Made by a program: the position numbers and the translations under genes. From DASQFI01 sp963780895 (GTDB lineage: Bacteria > Acidobacteriota > Vicinamibacteria > Vicinamibacterales > SCN-69-37), in contig CAWAEG010000001.1 of assembly GCA_963780895.1 (NCBI GenBank), positions 1,488,001-1,552,000 on the forward strand: a DNA stretch of 64,000 nt. The letters are read 5' to 3'. Position 1 is the stretch's first letter; every line of letters begins with the position of its first letter. The notes beneath the pieces were generated by a model, which ran no database searches, was not told the DNA's origin, and saw only the letters and a program-made list of their open reading frames with translations. Of the stretch, positions 51,292 to 61,417 are shown piece after piece.

Positions 51292-52452
51292 TCAGTCCGC
51301 GACCTTCGTCCAGACCCCGCCCTGCGCCGCGCTCGAGAGAATCGCGTCCACGATGCACGTCGCCCGGTACCCATCCTCGAAGGTCGCAAACGCGGGCGGC
51401 CGGGGGGCTGACCGCGCGTCGCCCGCGATGACGCCGTAGATGTCGCGCATGACGTTGCAGAACGCGTCGGCCCAGCTTTCCTGATGCCCGCCTGGCAGCT
51501 GCGCATATCGTCGGACGGCGTCGTCGAGCAGCGCGGGATCTTTGACGAGCACGTGACTGGCTCCGTCCCGGCGGCCGATCCAGAGCTCGTTCTGCCGCTC
51601 CTGGCGCCAGCCGAGCGAACCGGTCGCGCCGCACACTTCGAGCTGAAGGTCGTTCTTGTGTCCGCCGCACACCTGGCCGACCGAAAACGCGCCCTTCGCG
51701 CCATTGTCGAACCGCACGATCACCGACGCGAGGTCCTCGAGCGTCATGGCGACCTCTTCGAGCCTCTCCTGGCCCGACCCGGTCTGAAACGCCTCGCGGG
51801 CTCTCGCGGGTTTCTTCCGCGTCGGAATGACCGTGGTCAGGTCGGCGAGAACGTCTGTGATCCGCAGACCGGTGACGTGCTGCGCCAGGTCGCACCAGTG
51901 AGACCCGACGTCGCCGAGCGCCGAAGACGGGCCGCCTTTGTCAGGCTCGAGCCGCCACGAATAGTCGGTGTTCTTGAGCAGCCAATCCTGGAGATAGAAG
52001 CCGTGCACGAAGTGCGGGCGCCCGATGTCGCCGCGGGCGATCATGTGGCGCGCCTGCTGGACGAGCGGATTGCCGCGATAGTTGAACGTCACCGCGTGGA
52101 CGACCCCGGCCGCACGCGCCTGGTCGAGCAGCGATTTCGCTTCGGCGGAGGTCGTCGCCAGCGGTTTGTCCGAGACGATGTGCTTGCCACGCGCGATGAC
52201 CGCCGCGTTGACCTTGTAGTGCAGATAGTTCGGCGTCGCGTTGTGAACGACGTCCACGTCGTCGTCATCCAGCAGCGCTTCGTAGGAGCCGTACCCTTTC
52301 GGCACGCCGAGCGCGTCCGCCTTGGCGCGCGCGGACGTCTCGCTGCTCGCCGCGATCGCGACGACGTCGACGTAGCCGAGACGCCGGACCGCATCGATGT
52401 GATGCGGGCCGACGAATCCGGCGCCGACCAGACCCATGCCGATCCGCTTCAT
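51292..52452 (-). CDS. Gfo/Idh/MocA-family oxidoreductase
   Basis: A 386-residue NAD(P)-dependent sugar oxidoreductase. The Rossmann loop GLVGAGFVGPHHIDAV, the DKPLATTSAEA motif, and DVGSHWCDLAQHV in the catalytic domain are present. Coupled to the downstream TIM-barrel gene. Start ATG 52452 chosen; upstream in-frame sequence belongs to the palindrome at 52462. It likely oxidises or reduces a sugar or inositol derivative. Confidence 0.9.
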   Translation of the reverse strand: MKRIGMGLVGAGFVGPHHIDAVRRLGYVDVVAIAASSETSARAKADALGVPKGYGSYEALLDDDDVDVVHNATPNYLHYKVNAAVIARGKHIVSDKPLATTSAEAKSLLDQARAAGVVHAVTFNYRGNPLVQQARHMIARGDIGRPHFVHGFYLQDWLLKNTDYSWRLEPDKGGPSSALGDVGSHWCDLAQHVTGLRITDVLADLTTVIPTRKKPARAREAFQTGSGQERLEEVAMTLEDLASVIVRFDNGAKGAFSVGQVCGGHKNDLQLEVCGATGSLGWRQERQNELWIGRRDGASHVLVKDPALLDDAVRRYAQLPGGHQESWADAFCNVMRDIYGVIAGDARSAPRPPAFATFEDGYRATCIVDAILSSAAQGGVWTKVAD

Positions 52453-52461
52453 AAGAAATCC

Positions 52462-52666
52462 GTCGGTACGACGGGCCTTGAAACACTCGTCGGTACGACG
52501 GGTACGTCGGGTCCCTGGAACGAACTGACGCCCGCCATCTTCCTTCCTTTTCTCCCAGGCAAAACAGCCTCTCGTTGAAAAAAAGTTGACCGGAATGCAG
52601 GTTCCTCGGCCCCGCCGTACCTGCCGTACCCGTCGTACCGACGGCGTCGGTGAGTCTCGTACCGAC
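52462..52666. repeat. Long palindrome, GTACGACGG family (copy 3)
   Basis: GTCGGTACGACGGG arms on the left and CCGTACCTGCCGTACCCGTC and TCTCGTACCGAC on the right surround GGAACGAACTGACG... and an A/T-rich centre (CTCTCGTTGAAAAAAAGTTGAC). It lies in the divergent gap between the oxidoreductase and the cytochrome c gene. Confidence 0.8.
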
Positions 52667-52718
52667 AAGCGTAAGTGAGTGTTCTTCTTCCCGCGCGTTA
52701 AGATAGCAAAATCGACCC

Positions 52719-53276
52719 ATGTTGACGGCCGGGAATTCGCTGCTGCTCACCCTTGCCTTTTCCACGATGGCCGTCGCCGTGTCCGCGCGCGCGCAGCAGG
52801 CCGTGGCCAGGGACCAGCTTCAGCAGCAACTGCTCGTCGAACCGCCCCCCATTCCAGTTTCTCTCGATGAAGGCCGCAAGCTCTTCGACAAGCTCTGCGC
52901 GCCGTGTCACAAGTTCGGCGCGATTGGAAACGAGGTCGGCCCCGATCTGACCACGATGACCAGCCGGCTGAAGAAGAAGGATGTCGTCGACGCCATTCTG
53001 TGGCCGTCGAAAACGATTTCCGATCAGTTCGAGATGACGATCGTCCAGACGAAGGGCGGCGACGTGATTTCAGGCATGGCGCAGCGCGAAAACGCCCAGG
53101 CCGTGTTCATCGTGACCGCCCAGGCGCCGGACAAGCCCATCCGCGTGCTCAAGTCGCAGATTGCGGAACGAAAGAAATCGGCGGTCTCCATGATGCCGGA
53201 GGGTCTGGTGGATACCCTGGGCGTCGGACCCGTTTCCAGTCTCGTCGCGTTCCTCCTCGGCCGGCCTCCGCGGTGA
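52719..53276 (+). CDS. Exported c-type cytochrome
   Basis: A 185-residue protein with a signal peptide (to about SARAQ) and a single haem site C60-A-P-C-H64 (GRKLFDKLCAPCHKFG). The NEVGPDLTTM segment matches the haem-binding domains found near PQQ-type dehydrogenases in Acidobacteria and Planctomycetes. A later Met (SMMPEG) could be the axial ligand. Probably accepts electrons from sugar dehydrogenases such as 55634-58504. Confidence 0.88.
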   Translation: MLTAGNSLLLTLAFSTMAVAVSARAQQAVARDQLQQQLLVEPPPIPVSLDEGRKLFDKLCAPCHKFGAIGNEVGPDLTTMTSRLKKKDVVDAILWPSKTISDQFEMTIVQTKGGDVISGMAQRENAQAVFIVTAQAPDKPIRVLKSQIAERKKSAVSMMPEGLVDTLGVGPVSSLVAFLLGRPPR

Positions 53277-53372
53277 GCGCTCGACCTGCGCGCCGGCGGC
53301 CGTACCTGTGGGAGTGAACCTTGACGCGTTCTCGACCGAACGCCTGCGCGCCGAACGGCTCCGCGTGCCGAT

Positions 53373-54128
53373 ATGAAGAATGCTTCCTTCGCAATCCTCT
53401 CGGATATCCACGGGAACCGCTGGGCGCTTGAAGCCGTGCTCGAAGATCTCGCCGGCACGGTCGTCGATGCCACCATCAACCTTGGCGACAGTCTGTGGGG
53501 TGTGCTCGACCCCGCCGCCACCGCCGACCTCTTGATGTCCCTGCCGATCCGGAGCGTGCGCGGCAACACCGATCGCGATTTGCTGTCGCCCCCGACGTCT
53601 GCGCCGCCGCCGATCGAAGCGCACTCTCGCGCCGCGCTGACTGACGCACGCCGCGCCTGGCTCGCACAGCACGAACCGTCGTTCGTGATCGACGGTGTTC
53701 TGGCGTGTCATGGTACGCCGGACGACGACTTCCGAACGCTCCTCGAAGAGGTCACGGAACATGGTGTGCGACGCCGGAGCGGCGCCGAAGTTGGTGCCGT
53801 TCTCGGCCGGTTGTCGCCGGATATCTCAATCGTGTTGTGCGGCCACAGCCACGTGCCGGGCATTGTCCAGGTCCCGGGCGGACCGATCGTCCTGAACCCG
53901 GGCAGCATCGGGCTGCCGGCGTATCGGCACAACGTGCCGTATCCGCATCGCATGGAAAGCGGATTGCCACACGCCCGGTATGCGGTGATTCACCGGGACG
54001 CGGGATCGTGGCGGGTGGAGCTCCGCGCGATTGTGTACGACTGGGACGCGGCCGCCGCCCGGGCGGACGGGATCGGCCGGGCCGACTGGGCGCACGCCCT
54101 GAGGACCGGTCACGCGATCGTCGCGTGA
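53373..54128 (+). CDS. Metallophosphoesterase (YfcE-like)
   Basis: A 251-residue calcineurin-like phosphoesterase. Metal motifs in order are LSDIHGN, GDSLWG, GNTDRD, CHGTPDDD and GHSHVPGI, all intact. ATG start 53373. The substrate is unknown; phosphodiester or phosphomonoester hydrolysis is likely. Followed 32 bases later by the DUF1428 gene. Confidence 0.9.
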   Translation: MKNASFAILSDIHGNRWALEAVLEDLAGTVVDATINLGDSLWGVLDPAATADLLMSLPIRSVRGNTDRDLLSPPTSAPPPIEAHSRAALTDARRAWLAQHEPSFVIDGVLACHGTPDDDFRTLLEEVTEHGVRRRSGAEVGAVLGRLSPDISIVLCGHSHVPGIVQVPGGPIVLNPGSIGLPAYRHNVPYPHRMESGLPHARYAVIHRDAGSWRVELRAIVYDWDAAAARADGIGRADWAHALRTGHAIVA

Positions 54129-54160
54129 ATGCATAGAATGCTGATGAAGGGGGTGACGCG

Positions 54161-54520
54161 ATGGCGTACGTGGACGGATTCCTTCTGCCCATTCCGAGAA
54201 GGAACATCGAACGGTACAAGGTGATGGCTCAACTGGCGGCGCGGGTCTGGCGCGAACATGGCGCGGTCGAGTACCGCGAGTGCGTCGGGGACGATTTGAA
54301 GGTCAAGATGGGGACGTCGTTTCCCAAAGCGAGCCGTGCCCGGGCCGGCGAGACCGTGGTGTTTGCGTGGATCGCCTACAAGTCGCGCGCCCATCGCGAC
54401 CGCGTGAACAAGAAAGTCATGAAAGACCCGCGGATCGCGAAGATGATGGACGACAAGGCGATGCCATTCGACGTGAAACGAATGGCGTACGGCGGCTTCC
54501 GGGTCCTGGTCGACCGATAG
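54161..54520 (+). CDS. DUF1428 family protein
   Basis: A 119-residue cytoplasmic protein matching the DUF1428 (YbaA) family throughout: MAYVDGFLLPIPRRN, ARVWREHGAVEYREC, FAWIAYKSRAHRDRVN, MPFDVKRMAYGGFRVLVD. Function is not known; the fold is a dimeric alpha-beta barrel. Preceded by AGGGGG. Confidence 0.92.
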   Translation: MAYVDGFLLPIPRRNIERYKVMAQLAARVWREHGAVEYRECVGDDLKVKMGTSFPKASRARAGETVVFAWIAYKSRAHRDRVNKKVMKDPRIAKMMDDKAMPFDVKRMAYGGFRVLVDR

Positions 54521-54541
54521 CCTGTTTGCGGTAGCCTAAAG

Positions 54542-54732
54542 CGTTTTCCAGATCGGCGCAGCGTGTTCCGGAGCCCGACCTTTGCGAGCGCGACTTCTCT
54601 CGTACACGCGCCGCCGGGCGCGTGGCAGGCCCCTTGGCCCGCCGTAGCTTTCAGCGGAGGCGGCAATCACGCTGCCTTGCGGCAAGCGGCGAGCGGGAGG
54701 GCGCCGGAACATGCTATGCCGATCTCGAAAAC
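54542..54732. repeat. 191-bp imperfect palindrome, GTTTTC(C/G)AGATCGGC family
   Basis: GTTTTCCAGATCGGCGCAGC... on the left pairs with ...GCCGATCTCGAAAAC on the right (outer 27 bases, few mismatches), with weaker pairing inward. It fills the gap upstream of the TIM-barrel gene, so its promoter must lie in or just after the right arm. Confidence 0.75.
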
Positions 54733-54752
54733 GGAATAGGGCGGCTGTGTCC

Positions 54753-55667
54753 ATGAGCTACACACGACGGGAGTTCGGCCAAATCGCGCTCGCGGGTCTG
54801 CCGGCCTCGGTCGCGGTCGCCCGACTGCGCTCACTCGGCCAGTCGCCCATTCCGTCGCGATTTGGCGGAGTACAGATCGGGGTCATCACCTACAGCTTCC
54901 GGTCGATCTCGAACGCCGAGGACATCCTCAAGGCTCTCGTGCAGGTCGGCATCGGTGAAGTCGAGCTGATGTCGAATCATGCCGAAGCGCTCGCGGGCGC
55001 GCCGGCTGGCGGACGCGGACGGGGACGGGGACGGGGAGCCAATTCCGAGATGACGGCCTGGCGGGCAGCGGCGACCGACGCGACGTGGCAGGCCGTACGC
55101 CGGAAGTTCGACGCGGCCGGGATCGAACTACGGCTCCTTTGCTACAACATGGGCCGTACCATTCCCGACGAGCAGATCGAATACGGCTTTCAGATGGCGA
55201 AGGGGCTGGGCGTGAAGGCGATGTCCACGTCCACCCAGGTCAGCACCGCCAATCGCATCGCGCCGTTCGCCGACAAACATCAGCTGCTGGTCGCGTACCA
55301 CAATCACTCGAGCGTCACGAATCCGGACGAGGTCGCGACGCCCGAAAGCTTCACGGCGGTGACGTCGTATTCGAAATACCACGCCATCAACCTCGACATC
55401 GGTCACTTCACGGCGGCGAACTTCGACGCCGTCGCGTTCATCGAGGCGAACCACGCGCGCATCACCAACCTGCACATCAAGGATCGCAAGCGCGACCAGG
55501 GACCGAACCTGCCGTTTGGCGAGGGCGACACGCCCATCGTCAAGGTGCTGCAGCTCCTGAAGCAGAAGCAGTACGATATTGCGGCCAACGTCGAGTTCGA
55601 ATACAGCGGTGATCCCGTGACCGAGGTCGCCAAGTGCTTGCAGTTCTGCAAAGATGCGCTGAAGTAA
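54753..55667 (+). CDS. Tat-exported sugar phosphate isomerase/epimerase
   Basis: A 304-residue TIM barrel of the AP_endonuc_2 superfamily. The N-terminal TRREFGQIALAGL resembles a twin-arginine signal. Metal-site positions include YHNHSSVTNP, NLDIGHFTA, THLHIKDR-like NLHIKDRKRD and NVEFEYSG. A RGRGRGRG insert follows AGAPAGG. Start ATG 54753 chosen because the upstream in-frame sequence is in the palindrome. The 3' end overlaps the next gene by 34 bases. The substrate is probably a sugar or keto-sugar. Confidence 0.86.
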   Translation: MSYTRREFGQIALAGLPASVAVARLRSLGQSPIPSRFGGVQIGVITYSFRSISNAEDILKALVQVGIGEVELMSNHAEALAGAPAGGRGRGRGRGANSEMTAWRAAATDATWQAVRRKFDAAGIELRLLCYNMGRTIPDEQIEYGFQMAKGLGVKAMSTSTQVSTANRIAPFADKHQLLVAYHNHSSVTNPDEVATPESFTAVTSYSKYHAINLDIGHFTAANFDAVAFIEANHARITNLHIKDRKRDQGPNLPFGEGDTPIVKVLQLLKQKQYDIAANVEFEYSGDPVTEVAKCLQFCKDALK

Positions 55668-58504
55668 GCCTGGTCGTTCTGCTTGTCGCGCTCGCCTCGC
55701 CGGTTCTGAACGGCTGGCCCGCAGCCGTTCAGACGGCCGCTCGTCAGACCGCTTCCGTCCCGACTACGCTCTTCGAGCTTCGTCGAGGTCTCGCCGTAGC
55801 GCTCCGCGCGCAGGCGGAAAAACCCGATGACAACCGGTTCACGCCCGCCGTGCTCGTCCCTGGCGGCGAGCTCGACGAGCCGATGGCCTTCGAAGTGGTT
55901 CCGGACGGCCGCGTCTACATCATCGAGCGCAAGGGGACCCTCAAGGTGTACGACCCGCAGACGAAGCGGGTGAAGCTCATCGCGACGCTGCCGGTGAACA
56001 CGAAATACACGAACGCCGCGGGCGTCTCGCGTGAAGCCGAAGAGGGGCTGCTCGGCATCACGCTCGATCCCGACTTCGCGCAGACGCGGTGGGTGTACAT
56101 GCTCTACGCGCATCCGAGCGCGCTGAAGCACGTGCTCGGGCGGTGGGTGCTCCGCGAGGACGACACGCTCGCCGAAGATTCCGAAGTCGCGGTGCTCGAA
56201 TACACGACACAGCGCGAGACGTGCTGCCACACCGGCGGCGGCATGACGTGGGACGCGCAGGGCAACCTGTATCTGGCGGTCGGCAACAACACCGGCAACG
56301 TCATGCAGTACGCACAGACCGACGAACGGCCGGGCCGCGCCAACTGGGACGACCAGCGCACGTCGGCGAACACCAACGACCTGCGCGGCAAGATCCTTCG
56401 CATCAAGCCGCAGCCTGACGGCTCATACACGATTCCGCCCGGCAACCTGTTTCCGCCCGGCACGCCGGGCACGCGCCCCGAGATCTACGCGATGGGGCTG
56501 CGGAATCCGTGGCGCGTGACGATCGACTCGAAGACCGGCTGGGTGTACTGGGGCGACGTCGGGCCCGACGCGAGCCAGGACACCGCCAACGGTCCGCGCG
56601 GATACGACGAACACAACCAGGCGCGCGGCCCGGGCAACTTCGGCTGGCCGTACTTCGTCGGCGAGAACCTCGCATATCCGGTGTACGACTTCACCAGGGA
56701 TCAGCCGGGCGAGACGAAAGATCCGAAGAAGCCGACGAACACGTCCGTCAACAACACCGGCCTGCGGGAGCTTCCGCCGGCGCAGCCGGCGTTCATCTCG
56801 TATCCCTACGGCGCCTCGGACAAATTTCCGCTCGTCGGCACCGGGGCTCGATCAGCCGTGGGCGGTCCCATCTTCCATCGCGGCGACTTCAAGTCGGCCG
56901 CGCGCCTGTTCCCGGACTACTACGAAGGCAAGTGGTTCACGGCGGATCTCTCGCGCGGCTGGATCATGGCGGTGGCGATGGACGATCGCGGCGACTACCG
57001 GTCGATGGAGCGGTTCCTGCCGGCCTACAAGCCGATCGAGCCGATCGATTTCAAATTCGGCTCCGACGGCGACCTGTACGTCCTCGAGTACGGCAGCCGC
57101 TGGTTCCAGAAGAGCGACGACGCGAAGCTCGTGCGGATCGAATACAACGCCGGGAACCGGGCACCGAAGGCGCGAGCATCCGCAAGCCGCATCGGCGGCA
57201 CCGTGCCGTTTCGCGCGACGCTGTCGGCGGCAGGGACGCGTGATTTCGACGGCGACCCGCTGACCTACGTCTGGTCGGTCGAGCCCGAAGGCGGCGGCTC
57301 GCCGAGAGTCTTCCGTCGCGCGGACGTGACGGTGCCGTTCGACCGGCCCGGCGTCTACTTCGCGACGCTGACGGTGACCGACAACCACGCGGCGGAAGAC
57401 AGCACGCTCGTGACGATCGTCGCCGGCAACGACGTGCCGGCCGTCCAGGTGAGGGTCGCCGGCAACGAGACGTTCTTCTTCCCCGACCAGCCCCTCGAAT
57501 ACATCGTCGAGGTGAGCGATCGTGAAGACGGGACGCTCGCGAGCGGACGGATTCCTCTCGATCGGGTCGCGATCGGGATCGACTACGTCCGTGAGGGATT
57601 CGACATCGCGGCGCTACGCCGGCCCGACGAGACCGTCGATCCGGCCACACGGTTCGCCGTTGCGCGGGCGCTGATGGAATCGAGTGACTGCAAGACGTGC
57701 CACAACGTCGAGAGCAAGTCGAACGGGCCGTCGTACAAGGAGATCGGGGAAAAGTATCGGGGAGACGCGAGCGCGGTCGACAAGCTCGCGGCAAAAGTGC
57801 GCGACGGCGGCAGTGGCGTCTGGGGGGAGACGACGATGCCCGCGCACCCCGGCCTCACGCCACACGAGGCACGGTCAATCGTGCAGTACCTGCTCGCGAT
57901 CGACGACAAGACGATCAACGTGTTTCCCGCGAAAGGCACCGTCCCGACGAAACCGCCGGAAGGGGACACCGGCCGGGGCGCGTTCGTCGTGCGAGCCGTC
58001 TATACCGACAACGGCGCTCGTCCCTTGCCGGCCCACACGGTTGACGCCGTCGTCGTGCGCCGGAGTCCGCAGATCAGCGCCACGCGTGCCGACGTCATCA
58101 GCGGCGCGACGACGAGATTCGAGGCCAACGGGGCTATGGAGACGGTCGTCGGCGTCGCGAATTCGTACGTCGCCTTCACGCGCGTCGACCTGACGGGAAT
58201 CAAGCAAATCACTCTCGCGGCGCAGGCGCCCGCCCGCGAGAACTTCCTGGGCGGGACGATCGAAGTCCGCCTTGGCTCACCGACCGGAGCAGTCGTCGGC
58301 CAGGCAGACGTGAAGAGCGTGCAGCTTCAGGAAGGCACGGCCGAGGCCCAGCTGGCCGCCGTCGGCCGCGGCCGCACGACGACGATCGCGGTGCCGATTC
58401 CGCCGACCGCTGGCGCGCGCGACGTGTATCTGATCTTCAAGAACGACACTGCGAAGGCGGGTCTGCCGCTGATTTCGCTGTCGACTGTGACGTTTGAGAG
58501 ATAG
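55634..58504 (+). CDS. PQQ-type sugar dehydrogenase with PKD, cytochrome c and C-terminal beta domain
   Basis: A 956-residue exported protein. After a signal segment it has a six-bladed sugar-dehydrogenase-type propeller (VPDGRVYIIERKG, CCHTGGGMTWD, LRGKILRI, GLRNPWRVTID), a PKD-like domain (about 515-600), a c-type haem site C686-K-T-C-H690, and a C-terminal domain resembling a carbohydrate-binding module. Start GTG 55634 overlaps the isomerase gene by 34 bases; an alternative start was not found. Likely oxidises sugars and passes electrons to its own haem. Confidence 0.87.
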   Translation: MLAVLQRCAEVSLVVLLVALASPVLNGWPAAVQTAARQTASVPTTLFELRRGLAVALRAQAEKPDDNRFTPAVLVPGGELDEPMAFEVVPDGRVYIIERKGTLKVYDPQTKRVKLIATLPVNTKYTNAAGVSREAEEGLLGITLDPDFAQTRWVYMLYAHPSALKHVLGRWVLREDDTLAEDSEVAVLEYTTQRETCCHTGGGMTWDAQGNLYLAVGNNTGNVMQYAQTDERPGRANWDDQRTSANTNDLRGKILRIKPQPDGSYTIPPGNLFPPGTPGTRPEIYAMGLRNPWRVTIDSKTGWVYWGDVGPDASQDTANGPRGYDEHNQARGPGNFGWPYFVGENLAYPVYDFTRDQPGETKDPKKPTNTSVNNTGLRELPPAQPAFISYPYGASDKFPLVGTGARSAVGGPIFHRGDFKSAARLFPDYYEGKWFTADLSRGWIMAVAMDDRGDYRSMERFLPAYKPIEPIDFKFGSDGDLYVLEYGSRWFQKSDDAKLVRIEYNAGNRAPKARASASRIGGTVPFRATLSAAGTRDFDGDPLTYVWSVEPEGGGSPRVFRRADVTVPFDRPGVYFATLTVTDNHAAEDSTLVTIVAGNDVPAVQVRVAGNETFFFPDQPLEYIVEVSDREDGTLASGRIPLDRVAIGIDYVREGFDIAALRRPDETVDPATRFAVARALMESSDCKTCHNVESKSNGPSYKEIGEKYRGDASAVDKLAAKVRDGGSGVWGETTMPAHPGLTPHEARSIVQYLLAIDDKTINVFPAKGTVPTKPPEGDTGRGAFVVRAVYTDNGARPLPAHTVDAVVVRRSPQISATRADVISGATTRFEANGAMETVVGVANSYVAFTRVDLTGIKQITLAAQAPARENFLGGTIEVRLGSPTGAVVGQADVKSVQLQEGTAEAQLAAVGRGRTTTIAVPIPPTAGARDVYLIFKNDTAKAGLPLISLSTVTFER

Positions 58505-58527
58505 AAGCGCTCTAACTTTGAACTGAG

Positions 58528-58609
58528 AACTCTGAACTTAGAACTGAAAACGCCTGCCTCGCTCTCATCAACGGGATGAGACGCGTGATTGAGTTCTAAG
58601 TTCAGAGTT
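58528..58609. repeat. Palindrome, GAACTCTGAACTTAG family (copy 2)
   Basis: AACTCTGAACTTAGAACT (58528-58545) and its exact reverse complement (58592-58609) flank a 46-base centre. Outer words GAACTGAGAACTC add weaker pairing. Same word family as 26615-26650. It separates the convergent dehydrogenase and DUF1080 genes. Confidence 0.82.
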
Positions 58610-59224
58610 TCACTTTCCTACAACAGTAATAGGGGTCACGACGACTTTCCGCACCCACACCTGCTCGTGGTCGCCCTGGATCAGGATTGGCCCCGGCGCG
58701 AGCTCGTCGTTGTCCAGCGCGCCGCCGGTGATGCCCTGAATCACGGCATTGTCGTGCACGCGCGTGCCGTTGAGCGTCACCGTCACGCGGTTGCCGACGA
58801 TGATCGCTTCCATCTGCTGCCACTCGCCGGTGGGCTTGCTCGCCTGCGCCGAGGTCGGCGTGCGGCCGTAGATCGCCATGTGTTTGTGCTGCGGCTGCGT
58901 GTTCGGGTCGCCGCCGAGATCGTCGTAGAGCTGCAGCTCGTACCGACCGCGGAGGTAGATGCCGCTGTTGCCCTTGGGCGCGAGCTTGTACTCGGCCTCG
59001 ATCTTGAAGTCTTTGAACTTTTCCTTCGACACGAGATTGTTCGCGGGCGGTGTGTTGGTGGCGACGCCGTCGACCACCGACCAGCCCAGCGGGCGGTTCG
59101 GGTTCTGCCCGACGAACGTGTCGAGTGTCTTGCCGTCGAAGACCGCCACCGGCGCGCCATAGGTGTGTTTGCCGTTCGCGTTGACGTCGGGCCATGCCGG
59201 CGGGCGGACGCCGACCCAATTCAC
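58610..59224 (-). CDS. DUF1080 (3-keto-disaccharide hydrolase-like) domain, C-terminal fragment
   Basis: A 204-residue segment opening WVGVRPPAWPDVNANGKHTYGAPVA and carrying the DUF1080 jelly-roll (VFDGKTLDTF, NSGIYLRGRYELQLYDD, EWQQMEAIIVG, ITGGALDNDELAPGPI, QGDHEQVWVR). The family is linked to hydrolysis of 3-keto glycosides. A GTG start overlaps the stop of the upstream fragment (GTGA), but comparison with full-length relatives suggests both were one gene split by a one-base deletion near 59235-59255. Stop overlaps the end of the palindrome at 58528. Confidence 0.85.
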   Translation of the reverse strand: MNWVGVRPPAWPDVNANGKHTYGAPVAVFDGKTLDTFVGQNPNRPLGWSVVDGVATNTPPANNLVSKEKFKDFKIEAEYKLAPKGNSGIYLRGRYELQLYDDLGGDPNTQPQHKHMAIYGRTPTSAQASKPTGEWQQMEAIIVGNRVTVTLNGTRVHDNAVIQGITGGALDNDELAPGPILIQGDHEQVWVRKVVVTPITVVGK

Positions 59225-59592
59225 GGTGCGCGGCGCCGGCGAGTCGCGACCGCCTGCGGCCGCTGCGTAACGGTATGGCTGCCGATCAGCTTGCCGCCCT
59301 CGAATTTCGCCCGGTATTCGGGGCCGGTCGGCGCACCGGGCTTGCCGCCCTGGAACACCAGTTCGCCGTTCTCGATTTTCACCACGGCGAGCGCGAACGG
59401 GCTGCTCGTGCGGTTGAGGAACATGCCGCTCAACGTTCCGCCGTTGTCCTTGATCTCGAGCCAGTAGACGTTCGCGGAGTCCTGTCCCGTGCCGGTCAGG
59501 TTCCAGGCGCCGAGGTACGGATTCTGTTGCTGCGCCACGGCCGGCAGGACGGCGGCGGCGAGGATCAGAGCGACGGACGGGAAGATGCGCAT
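59221..59592 (-). CDS. DUF1080-protein N-terminal fragment (signal peptide and beta domain)
   Basis: A 123-residue exported fragment: signal peptide (MRIFPSVALILAAAVLPAVAQ), then YLGAWNLTGTGQ..WLEIKDNG and GKLIGSHTVTQ, which is the domain that normally precedes WxGVRxP in full DUF1080 proteins. Another frame of the same DNA reads on as SPAPRTVNWVGVRPPAW, consistent with a frameshift. GGAGG from the adjacent palindrome (59593-59649) lies at the right distance to act as ribosome binding site. Confidence 0.78.
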   Translation of the reverse strand: MRIFPSVALILAAAVLPAVAQQQNPYLGAWNLTGTGQDSANVYWLEIKDNGGTLSGMFLNRTSSPFALAVVKIENGELVFQGGKPGAPTGPEYRAKFEGGKLIGSHTVTQRPQAVATRRRRAP

Positions 59593-59647
59593 GAGATGAC
59601 CTCCGAGGTCATTTTTCAAAATCCGTAAAATGACCTCGGAGGTCATT

Positions 59648-59649
<2 letters not shown>
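59593..59649. repeat. GACCTCCGAGGTC palindrome (copy 2)
   Basis: ATGACCTCCGAGGTCATTTT and its exact reverse complement flank TCAAAATCCGT. The right arm supplies part of the stop codon of the oxidoreductase gene, and on the minus strand the left arm supplies GGAGG to the DUF1080 fragment. Same family as 46345-46403. Confidence 0.9.
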
Positions 59650-61318
<1,669 letters not shown>

Positions 61319-61417
61319 GATCGGATCTCCTGACCGGAGGTTGGAACAATCGAAGAAAAGTCCCATATCTACGGGCCTCAGTCAAGCGTCCCCGCCCGCA
61401 TACAATCCGACACCGGC

